A stretch of 15,334 nt of DNA from JABDGV01 sp964577935. Its GTDB lineage: Bacteria; Chlamydiota; Chlamydiia; Chlamydiales; FEN-1388. Where the stretch lies: the NCBI GenBank assembly GCA_964577935.1, contig CAZOAJ010000027.1, forward strand, positions 1 to 15,334, given 5' to 3'. The notes under the pieces are model-generated. The model saw nothing but the letters and a program-made list of their open reading frames with translations, was not told the origin of the DNA and did no database searches. Numbering within the stretch: position 1 is the stretch's first letter; every line of letters begins with the position of its first letter. Both the position numbers and the translations under genes were made by a program. Of this stretch, positions 7,915 through 15,261 are shown one piece after another.

Positions 7915-9192
7915 TTGGGGTTCTTTGTGTTTGGCTATTTCTTGTCGGCACTTAAATGGTTTTTTCTTCTTGCTGTCATTTGGTGTGTGAATTCTGCCTA
8001 TGCGATAGATATCTCTTCGGATATTGGAGCAGTGGCGGTTGTTAATGCCCAAAGTGGTCGAATTCTTTATGCAAGATGTGCTGATGAGTCGCTTTATCCT
8101 GCCAGCACGACGAAAATTGCAACCGTCCTTTTTGCTCTTGATGGCTTTCATCCCCAAATGAATCAGAAAATTAGAGCCTCAAAAGAGGCTTTAAGGATTC
8201 TTCCCGATAGTGAAAAAGCAAAAGGCGGCTATCGTTACTATCCATCATACATTCAAGAGGCCCGAGGAACGAGTGCCGGTCTTCATGTTGGTGAAGAGCT
8301 TACATATGAAGATGCCCTTTACGGGATTCTTTTAGTGTCAGGTAATGATGCTGCAAATGTAGTTGCAGAGTCATTAGCTGGTTCTATTGATGATTTTGTT
8401 AATAAGATGAATTCTTATTTACAGCGCATTGGTTGCACGAAAACCCACTTTACAAACCCACATGGTCTTCATCACCCGGATCACGTTACAACTGCATTGG
8501 ATCTTGCCCGCATGACCCAGCGCGCTCTCGAATTTCCTCAATTTAGGAAAGTCGTGGCAACAGTTGAATATTCTCCGCAGTCGAACAAGCAAAAGGTCTG
8601 GAGGCAGTCAAACTTGCTCATTCGATCAGGCCCTCTTCATTCTCAATACGCCATAGGTGTAAAAACGGGAAATCATGCAAGGGCTAAGAGTTGTTTAGTA
8701 GCGGCCTATGAAAAGGATGGCCGGAGAGTCATTGCTGTCTTCTTAAAGTGTCCAGATCGTCGTGCAATGTTCAAAGAGATGAAAAAATTATTTGACGAAC
8801 TAGCTTTAGAAGACTTGATTACAAAGACCTATGTGAAGCCTGGACGAGTTTCTATTGAATATCCAATTCCTGATCTGAAGAAATCGATCGGATGCTATAC
8901 AACAAAAGATTTGGCACTTACCTTTTATCCTTCCGAGGAGCCTAAAGTTTCAGCGTCCGTTTGCTGGGACGATCTCGTTTTGCCTATCAGAAAAGGGGAT
9001 CAATTAGGGGCGCTGCAGCTTGCTGAAAACGGTAAAGTTATTAACACTGTTCCTTTATACGCTATCGAAGACGTAGAACTTCCTCTCTTCATGAAGATAA
9101 GGAAGTTCATTACACTTGAGATTGTGGTTATTTCAATTCTCTTTATGATCACTGTAAGCTGGATGCTGGCTCTCTCGCGTCGACGTTCCTGA
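7915..9192 (+). CDS. dacF: D-alanyl-D-alanine carboxypeptidase, DacF/PBP5 type (peptidase S11)
   Basis: This serine carboxypeptidase removes the terminal D-Ala from peptidoglycan stem peptides. A signal sequence (hydrophobic about 14-28, likely cleavage after NSAYA at residue 30) sends it to the periplasm. The three penicillin-binding motifs are all intact: STTK (Ser64 nucleophile, Lys67), SGN (142-144) and KTG (250-252). The S11 context is visible in YPASTTKIAT and THFTNPHGLHHPDH. A C-terminal hydrophobic helix (about 398-420) followed by RRRS would anchor it in the inner membrane, replacing the amphipathic anchor of PBP5. The best start is TTG at 7915. A GTG at 7927 is an alternative; no good Shine-Dalgarno site supports either. 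Its last 44 bases overlap the convergent 654-aa gene. In C. trachomatis the homologue lies near the genes resembling the two downstream envelope genes here. Confidence 0.95.
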   Translation: MGFFVFGYFLSALKWFFLLAVIWCVNSAYAIDISSDIGAVAVVNAQSGRILYARCADESLYPASTTKIATVLFALDGFHPQMNQKIRASKEALRILPDSEKAKGGYRYYPSYIQEARGTSAGLHVGEELTYEDALYGILLVSGNDAANVVAESLAGSIDDFVNKMNSYLQRIGCTKTHFTNPHGLHHPDHVTTALDLARMTQRALEFPQFRKVVATVEYSPQSNKQKVWRQSNLLIRSGPLHSQYAIGVKTGNHARAKSCLVAAYEKDGRRVIAVFLKCPDRRAMFKEMKKLFDELALEDLITKTYVKPGRVSIEYPIPDLKKSIGCYTTKDLALTFYPSEEPKVSASVCWDDLVLPIRKGDQLGALQLAENGKVINTVPLYAIEDVELPLFMKIRKFITLEIVVISILFMITVSWMLALSRRRS

Positions 9193-11113
9193 GAATATCA
9201 AAAGCATCGGTTGATCGAAAAAGATGAGCCGGAATATGTATACGACCATCTCTCCACTTTTTGTTAGACATGAGGCTATGTGATTCATCCCCATTTTCAG
9301 CAGGCGTTTTAACCGTCTCATGCGCGCCAAGAAGACCTGCTAAGCCAACTCGAAAACTATTCCATAAACTTACGCCATGATCTCCCTCAGGAAAGAATTC
9401 TCGAGCATCACGGATTAAACTGACTGGAAAGGGAGCTGTCATATTGATAAATGGACGGTCAAATACTTGAGGAACCTCTATTTCGCTATAGAGGTCATTT
9501 AGAATTCGCTGAACCCATCCGGCACAATTATCGCCTTGGCCTTGAAAGATAAGCTTCCCTTCTCGAGATAGCTTAAAATCTCTCGCTAGGAGCTGCATGA
9601 ATCGATCAAACCGCTCGTTATTCAAAGGAATTGGGTTGATGATACGTTCTCGATTGTTCATGGAACGGTTGAAATCAATCAGGGTCAGTTTTGCGATATG
9701 GGTCGTAAAAATATGTTTTATCGTTTCTAGAATTCCTACAGGGAAACTTTTAGCCCACTTTCCAAGGTAGGTGATATTGAATTTCCCGTCCTCTCTTGGA
9801 AGGGCTACGATCATAAAGGCGTGATTATTGATTGCATTATCTATTTCGCCCACCGTCTCATCATGGAGAGGTTTATGCTCTCTTGTTGCGCAGACAGCCA
9901 TAAAACTGCGCATTGATTGTGACAATGTGATGCCAAATTTCTCGGAAATCTCGTCTCTACTGAGGACTTCGATATCAGGGATGTCTTTCCACCAGGTCTC
10001 TTTATCGAGGTCAGCATTTTCTAAAGAGATGTCAAGTTTGCAGATGCCTTTATCTTTGATATATTCGTAAGGAATGATTCCTTCGTTTTGTTTTTTGAGG
10101 TATTTGAAAAACTCGGAAACTGTTTTGTTTTCTCCAGGAGCCACTTCTATGATGTGTTTCAGATCAGTGATTTGTGCGTCTTGTCCATTAATAGGAATGG
10201 ATATCGAGTAGATTGGCTTATTTAAGATTGTGTAAGAGCGTAGTTTTAAATCATTTGGTTGATTGTAGTACCACATCCTCTTGTCCATGTACGTTTTAGC
10301 TAACTCCTTTCTTGTAGAAGGAGCAAGAATCTCCGTGTAGACTGCATCTATGTTTTTGTAGGATATGTTCTTGAAGGCTGAATCAAAAAATTGATTTTTA
10401 AGAAGAGGGTTTTTTTTCATGTCTTTGACAAAAGAATGAAACCGTGATAGAGCTTCAATTTTTTGTTGAGTTCCTTCAAGAGGAAGAAAATCGATATTGG
10501 GAAATTGTCTTTTCTGCCACGTTTTGAGCCAATTTGTGACTCTTTTGCAGTTCTTTTCAAACTCTGGGTGTTGTGTGTTTTGTTTGTGAGCTTCAAGAGG
10601 TTTTGATAGATTTTTGAAGCGGTGAATATTCTCTTTGATGCTTCTATAAGCCTTATATGCTCCTGCTTTTGCATATTGTGCTTCAAATTCACTTTCAAGC
10701 CGTTCTGCCTTTTCCGTGTTGCCTTCTGATTCAGCTAATGTAATTTGAGTTTGAAGCTCTTTGAATTTCTCTTTATTTCTCTTAATAGTATTTAAAAGAC
10801 GCTCTTTTATCAGTCTTGCGGCGGATTCAATTTGCTCTAGTTGTTCAGTTGCTGGTGCTGATATGCCTATGATATTCTCATGATGTACATTGATATTCCA
10901 CGAAGAAAGAGTTTGTGCAAATGATCTGGCCAGTTCTACGTTGCTATCAATGCCATATCCAAAAACTTTGATTCCGAAGAAGCAACAAACAGAATTAATA
11001 ACGCGAGAAATAGTTGAGGTTTTTTTCCAACTACCAGACGCCGATATTTCGACCTGCTGCTCACTTTCCAAAGCCTCGATAAACGAGGGGAGACTGGATT
11101 GAACTGAGTTCAT
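9149..11113 (-). CDS. putative permuted papain-fold protein, 654 aa (paralogue of the 528-aa protein)
   Basis: I recognise no named family. Residues about 85-180 are highly charged and likely coiled coil (KERLLNTIKRNKEKFKELQ, TEKAERLESEFEAQYAK). The middle is mixed alpha/beta. A conserved-looking segment follows: HAFMIV with His431, GKFNITYLGKW, LTLIDF, PIPL, and GDNCAGWVQRIL with Cys530. A His strand followed about 99 residues later by an Asn-Cys helix is the arrangement of circularly permuted papain-fold enzymes (LRAT, YiiX, permuted NlpC/P60). These act as hydrolases or acyltransferases through the Cys-His pair. The same two motifs with similar spacing occur in the 528-aa protein of this window. 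There is no signal peptide; the N-terminus is Ser-rich (MNSVQSSLPS), as in some type III effectors, and a hydrophobic run sits near residue 40. It starts 29 bp after the lptE-like gene, so it is probably the third gene of that operon. Function is inferred only. Confidence 0.8.
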   Translation of the reverse strand: MNSVQSSLPSFIEALESEQQVEISASGSWKKTSTISRVINSVCCFFGIKVFGYGIDSNVELARSFAQTLSSWNINVHHENIIGISAPATEQLEQIESAARLIKERLLNTIKRNKEKFKELQTQITLAESEGNTEKAERLESEFEAQYAKAGAYKAYRSIKENIHRFKNLSKPLEAHKQNTQHPEFEKNCKRVTNWLKTWQKRQFPNIDFLPLEGTQQKIEALSRFHSFVKDMKKNPLLKNQFFDSAFKNISYKNIDAVYTEILAPSTRKELAKTYMDKRMWYYNQPNDLKLRSYTILNKPIYSISIPINGQDAQITDLKHIIEVAPGENKTVSEFFKYLKKQNEGIIPYEYIKDKGICKLDISLENADLDKETWWKDIPDIEVLSRDEISEKFGITLSQSMRSFMAVCATREHKPLHDETVGEIDNAINNHAFMIVALPREDGKFNITYLGKWAKSFPVGILETIKHIFTTHIAKLTLIDFNRSMNNRERIINPIPLNNERFDRFMQLLARDFKLSREGKLIFQGQGDNCAGWVQRILNDLYSEIEVPQVFDRPFINMTAPFPVSLIRDAREFFPEGDHGVSLWNSFRVGLAGLLGAHETVKTPAENGDESHSLMSNKKWRDGRIHIPAHLFRSTDAFDILRNVDAREPASSLQ

Positions 11114-11142
11114 AAGGCGAATTCCATAATTTAGTTATTGGT

Positions 11143-11766
11143 TTATGATTGAGAGTCGATCAAATCAAGATTATCCTGGAGCCAGAGAGCAACTTTCTCA
11201 GCGGTATTTCGATAGAGGGGGATAAAGAGAACGTCTTGCGTCGTATCAATATCAGTGAGTTGTCCCAATGAAAACTTGTTAATGTCGTTATTAAGAGAAT
11301 TGTTCTGATGTTCAAACTCGCAAGTTCCCAGAATATAACCTGGGCCTATAAGTACTTTTTTTGTTCCGGATTCAATGAGTTGGACTTCAACAAGTGCTTG
11401 AGCTCTTCCTTCACTAGGGATGATTTTTCCTCTCGCGGCCACGTGTTTATGGGGTTGAAATCGATAGCCGATTTTTTCTTCATCTTCATCTATGATACGA
11501 ACAAGAAGGGTATATCTACCTCCATCGGGAACATAACGAATGCTAGGCAGTTTTTCAATAGCATATACTATGCGGGAGGTAAGCTCGCCAGCTTCATCTC
11601 CTGAGATAAATGGGATGGATACTGTTTGTACAGAAGAGTGTTCGACGGATGGAGCGAACTTATAAGAGCAGGATGAAAATAGAATTGAAGCTGCAACGTA
11701 TAGGATGTGGATACGCCTAATCGGTGTTGATCTCAGCCATCGAAATAAATTAGGTTGCTGAAGCAT
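11143..11766 (-). CDS. LptE-like outer-membrane lipoprotein
   Basis: A 207-residue lipoprotein. Its N-terminal basic region and hydrophobic segment end in a lipobox LFSSC (Cys33), followed by SYKFAP, which resembles the GCGYxL start of LptE. The body matches that family's look: paired strands around a helix (TVSIPFISGDEAGELTSRIVYAIEKL, RYTLLVRIIDEDEE). LptE plugs the LptD barrel and helps insert LPS in the outer leaflet. A gene in the equivalent place in Chlamydia (CT548, from memory) fits. I chose the ATG at 11766 because GGAG lies 10 bases upstream. A TTG at 11775 would add three residues. The start overlaps the end of the bamD-like gene by 17 bp, indicating coupled translation. An LPS-type assignment is likely but not proven, since LptE proteins are poorly conserved. 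Confidence 0.68.
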   Translation of the reverse strand: MLQQPNLFRWLRSTPIRRIHILYVAASILFSSCSYKFAPSVEHSSVQTVSIPFISGDEAGELTSRIVYAIEKLPSIRYVPDGGRYTLLVRIIDEDEEKIGYRFQPHKHVAARGKIIPSEGRAQALVEVQLIESGTKKVLIGPGYILGTCEFEHQNNSLNNDINKFSLGQLTDIDTTQDVLFIPLYRNTAEKVALWLQDNLDLIDSQS

Positions 11767-12715
11767 TGGACTCAAGCTCCATAAGTCGCTTTTGACATTT
11801 TTTTGCTATCATTGTTTCAGGATATCGTTGAATAGCCATCTTGTAGTAGATAATGGAAGCATTTGGTTTATTTGTTCGCTCATAAAACTCGGCGATTTCA
11901 AGAAGTCCTGTTGCTGCAACTTCTTGCATTTTCAGCAGTGTTTTTTGGGCTTCTTCAAGAGATGCCTCTTGGGGAAACTCTGTGCGGAATTTTTGAATGT
12001 TCAGTTCTGCTAGGGGAAGTGGGTCGGGATTATGAGGCTCAAGCTCAATTTGCCTGAGGTATACTTGATTGATTCCTTGATAGCCTTCGATGGCAAATTG
12101 AGTTTTTGGGAACCGTCTTGTTAAAGTTTGGTAGGTTTCAATGGCTTTACTATGCTCTTCTCGATCAATTTGCAGTTGAGCTTTTCCGATGAGAGCTTTT
12201 GCTGCTAATTCGTGGTTTGGGAGCGATGAAGATATTTCGTCAAAGATATCAAGCGCGATTCCTCGGCCAGTCATGATTTTAGGCATTTTCTCAGAGCCAA
12301 AGGCGTGGCGGCGTTCACCGTTTTGTAATCTTTGTGCGATTGAGAGTTTGTAGGCGAAGACTTCTTCGTAAAAGCGAGGGTGGTTTTCAATTTCTAGGTA
12401 ATCAGAAAGTTCTTTATTGGCAATATCAAGTTCGTTCTGATTAAAGAGGGCGATTGCTAAATAGTAATGAGCTTCTTTCGTTAAAGAGGCTTCGGGAAAG
12501 CTTGCTATAATCGTTTTGAACTGAATCTCTCCATCGGTCCAGCGTTCTTCTTGAAGAGCGGTAAGGCCGTTTTTCCAATGCTCTTCGATCGGATGTTGAG
12601 CTACATATTTTTGATCGTAGAGTTTTCCGTTCTTGAGCGTGTAGGGAGCTGGCAAGCTTTGTGTTGAAAAGAGAAGCGTTGCTAGAGAGATGACAAATGG
12701 AGCATGAATTCGCAC
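11750..12715 (-). CDS. bamD: BamD-like TPR protein of outer-membrane assembly
   Basis: A 321-residue exported protein with TPR repeats of the BamD/ComL type. It starts with a signal sequence (HAPFVISLATLLFSTQSLPA). BamD-type units follow, for example EERWTDGEIQFKTIIASFPEA, AHYYLAIALFNQNELDIANKE, DREEHSKAIETYQTLTRRFPK and ASIIYYKMAIQRYPET. BamD links BamA to the other accessory proteins that fold beta-barrels into the outer membrane. No cysteine follows the signal sequence, so it cannot be a lipoprotein as drawn, unlike classical BamD. The related envelope TPR protein CpoB/YbgF is an alternative. The start is a GTG with only GAGA as a weak ribosome site. It leads a three-gene minus-strand set (this gene, lptE-like, 654-aa protein) and diverges from a lipoprotein gene. 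A TPR protein of this kind precedes the LptE-like gene in Chlamydia (CT547, from memory). Confidence 0.72.
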   Translation of the reverse strand: MRIHAPFVISLATLLFSTQSLPAPYTLKNGKLYDQKYVAQHPIEEHWKNGLTALQEERWTDGEIQFKTIIASFPEASLTKEAHYYLAIALFNQNELDIANKELSDYLEIENHPRFYEEVFAYKLSIAQRLQNGERRHAFGSEKMPKIMTGRGIALDIFDEISSSLPNHELAAKALIGKAQLQIDREEHSKAIETYQTLTRRFPKTQFAIEGYQGINQVYLRQIELEPHNPDPLPLAELNIQKFRTEFPQEASLEEAQKTLLKMQEVAATGLLEIAEFYERTNKPNASIIYYKMAIQRYPETMIAKKCQKRLMELESNASAT

Positions 12716-12924
12716 GATTTATTCTCAATTAAATTTGTTATAGATAGTACATTTATTGTTCTATTCAGTACAACTTTGTTGTTTTATAATTGGATTTTTT
12801 ATTGATCATTTGATTTTCGGAATTTGATATACAAGTTTTTCTCCATAACGATCGGAGATCTTTTGCTTTTGGCAATAAATTGTGGACATTCCTACAAAAA
12901 GAGCTTGACGATACAGTGTTCTAC
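12716..12924. promoter_or_regulatory. divergent intergenic region with a consensus -10 box
   Basis: This AT-rich 209-bp gap separates the bamD-like operon from the plus-strand lipoprotein gene. A perfect TATAAT lies at 12785-12790 on the plus strand. The hexamer 17 bp upstream, TATTCA, matches the -35 consensus at three of six positions. If used, the leader is about 130 bases. The small dyad ACAAC-TTT-GTTGT (12770-12782) overlaps the promoter and could bind a regulator. I see no obvious minus-strand promoter. Confidence 0.35.
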
Positions 12925-13536
12925 ATGGTTAAACACTTTTCTTCATACCATTTTTTGATTAAGATTATGCAAAATCTCTTTGTTCTCCTTTTATTGCTTA
13001 TTGCTGGCTGTTCAAAACATAAAGAATTTGATGCTGCTATGCAGCAGCCATGCTTTGAGCATTACACCTTTCTTTCAAAGCATAGACTTTATTTGGTTGA
13101 GCCTGTTGGTTTTTTTCCAATAGATGTAGAGCGCAATCCAAAACTTCATACAGTTATTTTTCAAGAAAAGGTATGTGGGTTCGAATATAAGATAGCGACG
13201 ATCACAAGTGCGAGGAGACTTGCATTGCTTGTAATAGATGACAGTTTACAAAGATTCAATAGCCAACAAAAATTTAAAAACCTTGTCCGAAACTTTCCAT
13301 TAGGGGATCAAGATCTTGATATTTTAATTCAATTTCATGCCTTACAAGGGCCTCCTCGCGAAGGATTCTCTCTTCAAGATTATCTCGCCAATTCAACGCC
13401 CGTTGCCTCTCCTTATATTTCACTCGTTTCGATAGATGGGGGGAAAATCGGGTACTATAGTTGGAACACAGAAGGTGAGTATAGCAAGATATTTGAAGAA
13501 GAGATAGTAGATGCGTATAAGCAAAAAATTGAATAG
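12925..13536 (+). CDS. hypothetical lipoprotein, about 203 aa
   Basis: The sequence encodes a lipoprotein signal ending in LLIAGC (lipobox Cys29) followed by SKHKEFD. The mature part is about 175 residues with strand-rich stretches (YLVEPVGFFPIDV, HTVIFQEKVCGFEYKIATI, PYISLVSIDGGKIGYYSW) and no motif I recognise. A helix-like C-terminus ends EIVDAYKQKIE. The frame is open from a TTG at 12880. I chose ATG 12925 because it gives a basic n-region before the hydrophobic core. ATG 12967 gives a minimal signal (MQNLFVLL) and is also possible. No start has a clear Shine-Dalgarno site. It diverges from the bamD-like operon and precedes the 528-aa gene by 61 bp, so its role may be in the envelope, but nothing more can be said. 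Confidence 0.75.
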   Translation: MVKHFSSYHFLIKIMQNLFVLLLLLIAGCSKHKEFDAAMQQPCFEHYTFLSKHRLYLVEPVGFFPIDVERNPKLHTVIFQEKVCGFEYKIATITSARRLALLVIDDSLQRFNSQQKFKNLVRNFPLGDQDLDILIQFHALQGPPREGFSLQDYLANSTPVASPYISLVSIDGGKIGYYSWNTEGEYSKIFEEEIVDAYKQKIE

Positions 13537-13563
13537 AGTTAATATATTCTTAATATCAAAAAG

Positions 13564-13585
13564 TTAAAATTTTTTATAATTTTAA
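13564..13585 (+). promoter_or_regulatory. AT hairpin and ribosome site before the 528-aa gene
   Basis: TTAAAATT (13564-13571) and AATTTTAA (13578-13585) can form an 8-bp A-T stem with a six-base loop. Directly after it comes AAAAGG (13585-13590), a fair Shine-Dalgarno match 7 bases before the ATG at 13598. The hairpin is weak. It may be simply AT-rich leader, or it may modulate access to the ribosome site. Confidence 0.3.
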
Positions 13586-13597
13586 AAAGGTAATTCT

Positions 13598-15184
13598 ATG
13601 TTGTCTAGTATAGCATCGAGATTTGCATTGTGCTCTTTTTCCTCTCCTCATTCAGATTTCCTAGAAGAAACCACGCCTTCCCCTCATGGGATTCAAAATG
13701 AATTAGCCCAAATGATTCAAGGATTGGAGTATAACACTGATAGGTCGGGCGATTCAGTAAAACAATTTAAAGAACAACTTAATGAATTTATTAAGAAGAC
13801 GGAAGAACTAGAAAAAAAAGCGACATTGGCAGAATCGGAAATTATAAGAGAGACCCTTAAACAGGCTAAAATTGCAAGAAAATGGGTAAGCGAGGGGTTC
13901 GATCCCTCTTTGCTGGCTACTGATTTCTCCGGTGTTGAGTTCGCTGTGAAAACAAGGCTGATATATACGATTGCCACTTTTGCTAGAAGTTCGTCTTCGC
14001 TTGAGGGTGAACCGATGGATATTAAAAATATCCATGGGAAGGCACATGTGTTGCTCAAGGGTGAAATGACTCCCTTATCTGAAATAGAGAGAAATATTCA
14101 ACTTAGCTTCTATACCGATGGAGGTTTCGAAAAATTTTTGGGTTGGGATTTTGTGCACCCCATGGGCTTTATGGAAAGAGATAACCAGAAATGGGAGAAG
14201 ATTCAAGATCATCCTTGTGCTCAACTCAACATGGAAACAGTTCAGAAAATATTTGACAATGCGGGAGCAAAAGAGAGCGATCAGTATATTTTACAGCCAA
14301 TCGTTACAACCCCATACAACTCTGATTCGTCAGCTTTCATGAAAAATTACGAAAATGTTGGAAGAATGCATTCACATGCTTTCATCATTGGAAGAGATGG
14401 AAAATTATGGTCGACCGGAGCTCTCATCGAAAAAGAAGAATATGAGCAAATTTTTCCAAGTAACTTTTTAAAAACAGGCAACTGCAAGCTTTTAAGCTTT
14501 GACTATGAGCTTTCAAGAAATAAAAATACTCATCATACAATCTACATACCTATGTCCGAGAAATCGGGGGAAGCAGCATTTGAGTACCTAAACGAGGTAA
14601 ATAAAGGAGATGGATTCAGATTCAATCTAATTTATCAGAACTGTGTACGCGTGATAAATGGTCTTGTAAGAATTGCAGGTCATGATGTTGATATCAAAGA
14701 AAGTCTTGCGTCTACGTTTGGAAAAGCTATTCCTGATCTGAAGGATTTTCCTTATGTTGGTCAGCCTTTACAAAGTGTTGTGGATGTGATTAACTTCGTT
14801 ATACAACCCATTATATCATTTTTAGGAGATGTTTTTTCATCGCTTCCTCCTTGCATCAACAAATCAATTAGATGTGTTGCTCAAGCCGCTGAGGATCTTA
14901 TTTTTTATATCCCGAGAAAGCTATTGGTTTTTTCTATGGCGCTCATCATTTCAACGAAATTGGGTGGAAAGGAGATGACGAAGCCATTAATCGGAATTGA
15001 AGAACAAGTGACCGATGAGAAAACCAATCTTGCAAAATTTCAAACTCTCTATAGGGGATTTTGGGACCTTTTCGATGAAGAGCGTCTTATTGCGCATCAG
15101 AGCTATATTTTGAGAGATTGGATGAAGCTGCAGCCAAGCTATGCAATACATGATTGCACCCAGCAGTCATCCCTCCCTATTTGA
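13598..15184 (+). CDS. putative permuted papain-fold protein, 528 aa (paralogue of the 654-aa protein)
   Basis: I know no named family for it. The N-terminus is Ser-rich without a true signal peptide. Residues about 45-95 form a charged, likely coiled-coil segment (QFKEQLNEFIKKTEELEKKA). The candidate catalytic part has MHSHAFIIG with His258/His260, GKLWSTGA, KLLSFDYEL, IYIPM and YQNCVRVINGLV with Cys349. The order His then Asn-Cys, 89 residues apart, repeats what is seen in the 654-aa protein. It fits a circularly permuted papain fold (LRAT/YiiX/NlpC-P60-like hydrolase or acyltransferase). Upstream similarity may extend further (NMETVQKIFD versus SRDEISEKFG). After the Cys region come hydrophobic stretches (VVDVINFVIQPIISFLG, LLVFSMALIIS) that might associate with membrane. 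A good ribosome site precedes the ATG. A strong hairpin terminator follows the stop by 27 bp. A secreted effector is my inference; activity is unproven. Confidence 0.8.
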   Translation: MLSSIASRFALCSFSSPHSDFLEETTPSPHGIQNELAQMIQGLEYNTDRSGDSVKQFKEQLNEFIKKTEELEKKATLAESEIIRETLKQAKIARKWVSEGFDPSLLATDFSGVEFAVKTRLIYTIATFARSSSSLEGEPMDIKNIHGKAHVLLKGEMTPLSEIERNIQLSFYTDGGFEKFLGWDFVHPMGFMERDNQKWEKIQDHPCAQLNMETVQKIFDNAGAKESDQYILQPIVTTPYNSDSSAFMKNYENVGRMHSHAFIIGRDGKLWSTGALIEKEEYEQIFPSNFLKTGNCKLLSFDYELSRNKNTHHTIYIPMSEKSGEAAFEYLNEVNKGDGFRFNLIYQNCVRVINGLVRIAGHDVDIKESLASTFGKAIPDLKDFPYVGQPLQSVVDVINFVIQPIISFLGDVFSSLPPCINKSIRCVAQAAEDLIFYIPRKLLVFSMALIISTKLGGKEMTKPLIGIEEQVTDEKTNLAKFQTLYRGFWDLFDEERLIAHQSYILRDWMKLQPSYAIHDCTQQSSLPI

Positions 15185-15211
15185 ACAGATCAGTAGGGAT
15201 TTTAATTCGTT

Positions 15212-15261
15212 GGAAAGGGACTATTGATCGGATGATAATTGCCGATTAATAGTCCTTTTTC
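15212..15261. terminator. intrinsic terminator after the 528-aa gene
   Basis: A 20-bp stem (15212-15231 with 15242-15261, three G-T wobbles, 10-base loop) includes GGACTATT and AATAGTCC. The run TTTTT at 15256-15260 falls at its right edge, so a shorter 14-bp stem followed directly by T5 is a classic intrinsic terminator. A-rich sequence on the left side would give the minus strand a comparable T-run, so it may serve both directions. A smaller hairpin (TCCCTA 15174-15179 with TAGGGA 15194-15199, then TTTT) overlaps the gene's stop codon. Confidence 0.8.

Noticed and set aside
9473..9495. Small hairpin ACCTCTAT / ATAGAGGT
   Set aside because: It lies within the coding sequence of the 654-aa gene and has no T-run. 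Probably incidental.
10417..10698. Second minus-strand frame (93 codons) within the 654-aa gene
   Set aside because: It is a lysine-rich shifted-frame reading of the coiled-coil region, with no start signal of its own.
12441..12728. Minus-strand frame of 95 codons overlapping the start of the bamD-like gene
   Set aside because: It is in another frame of a region with clear signal peptide and TPR coding. Its Ser/Arg-rich composition is typical of a shadow.
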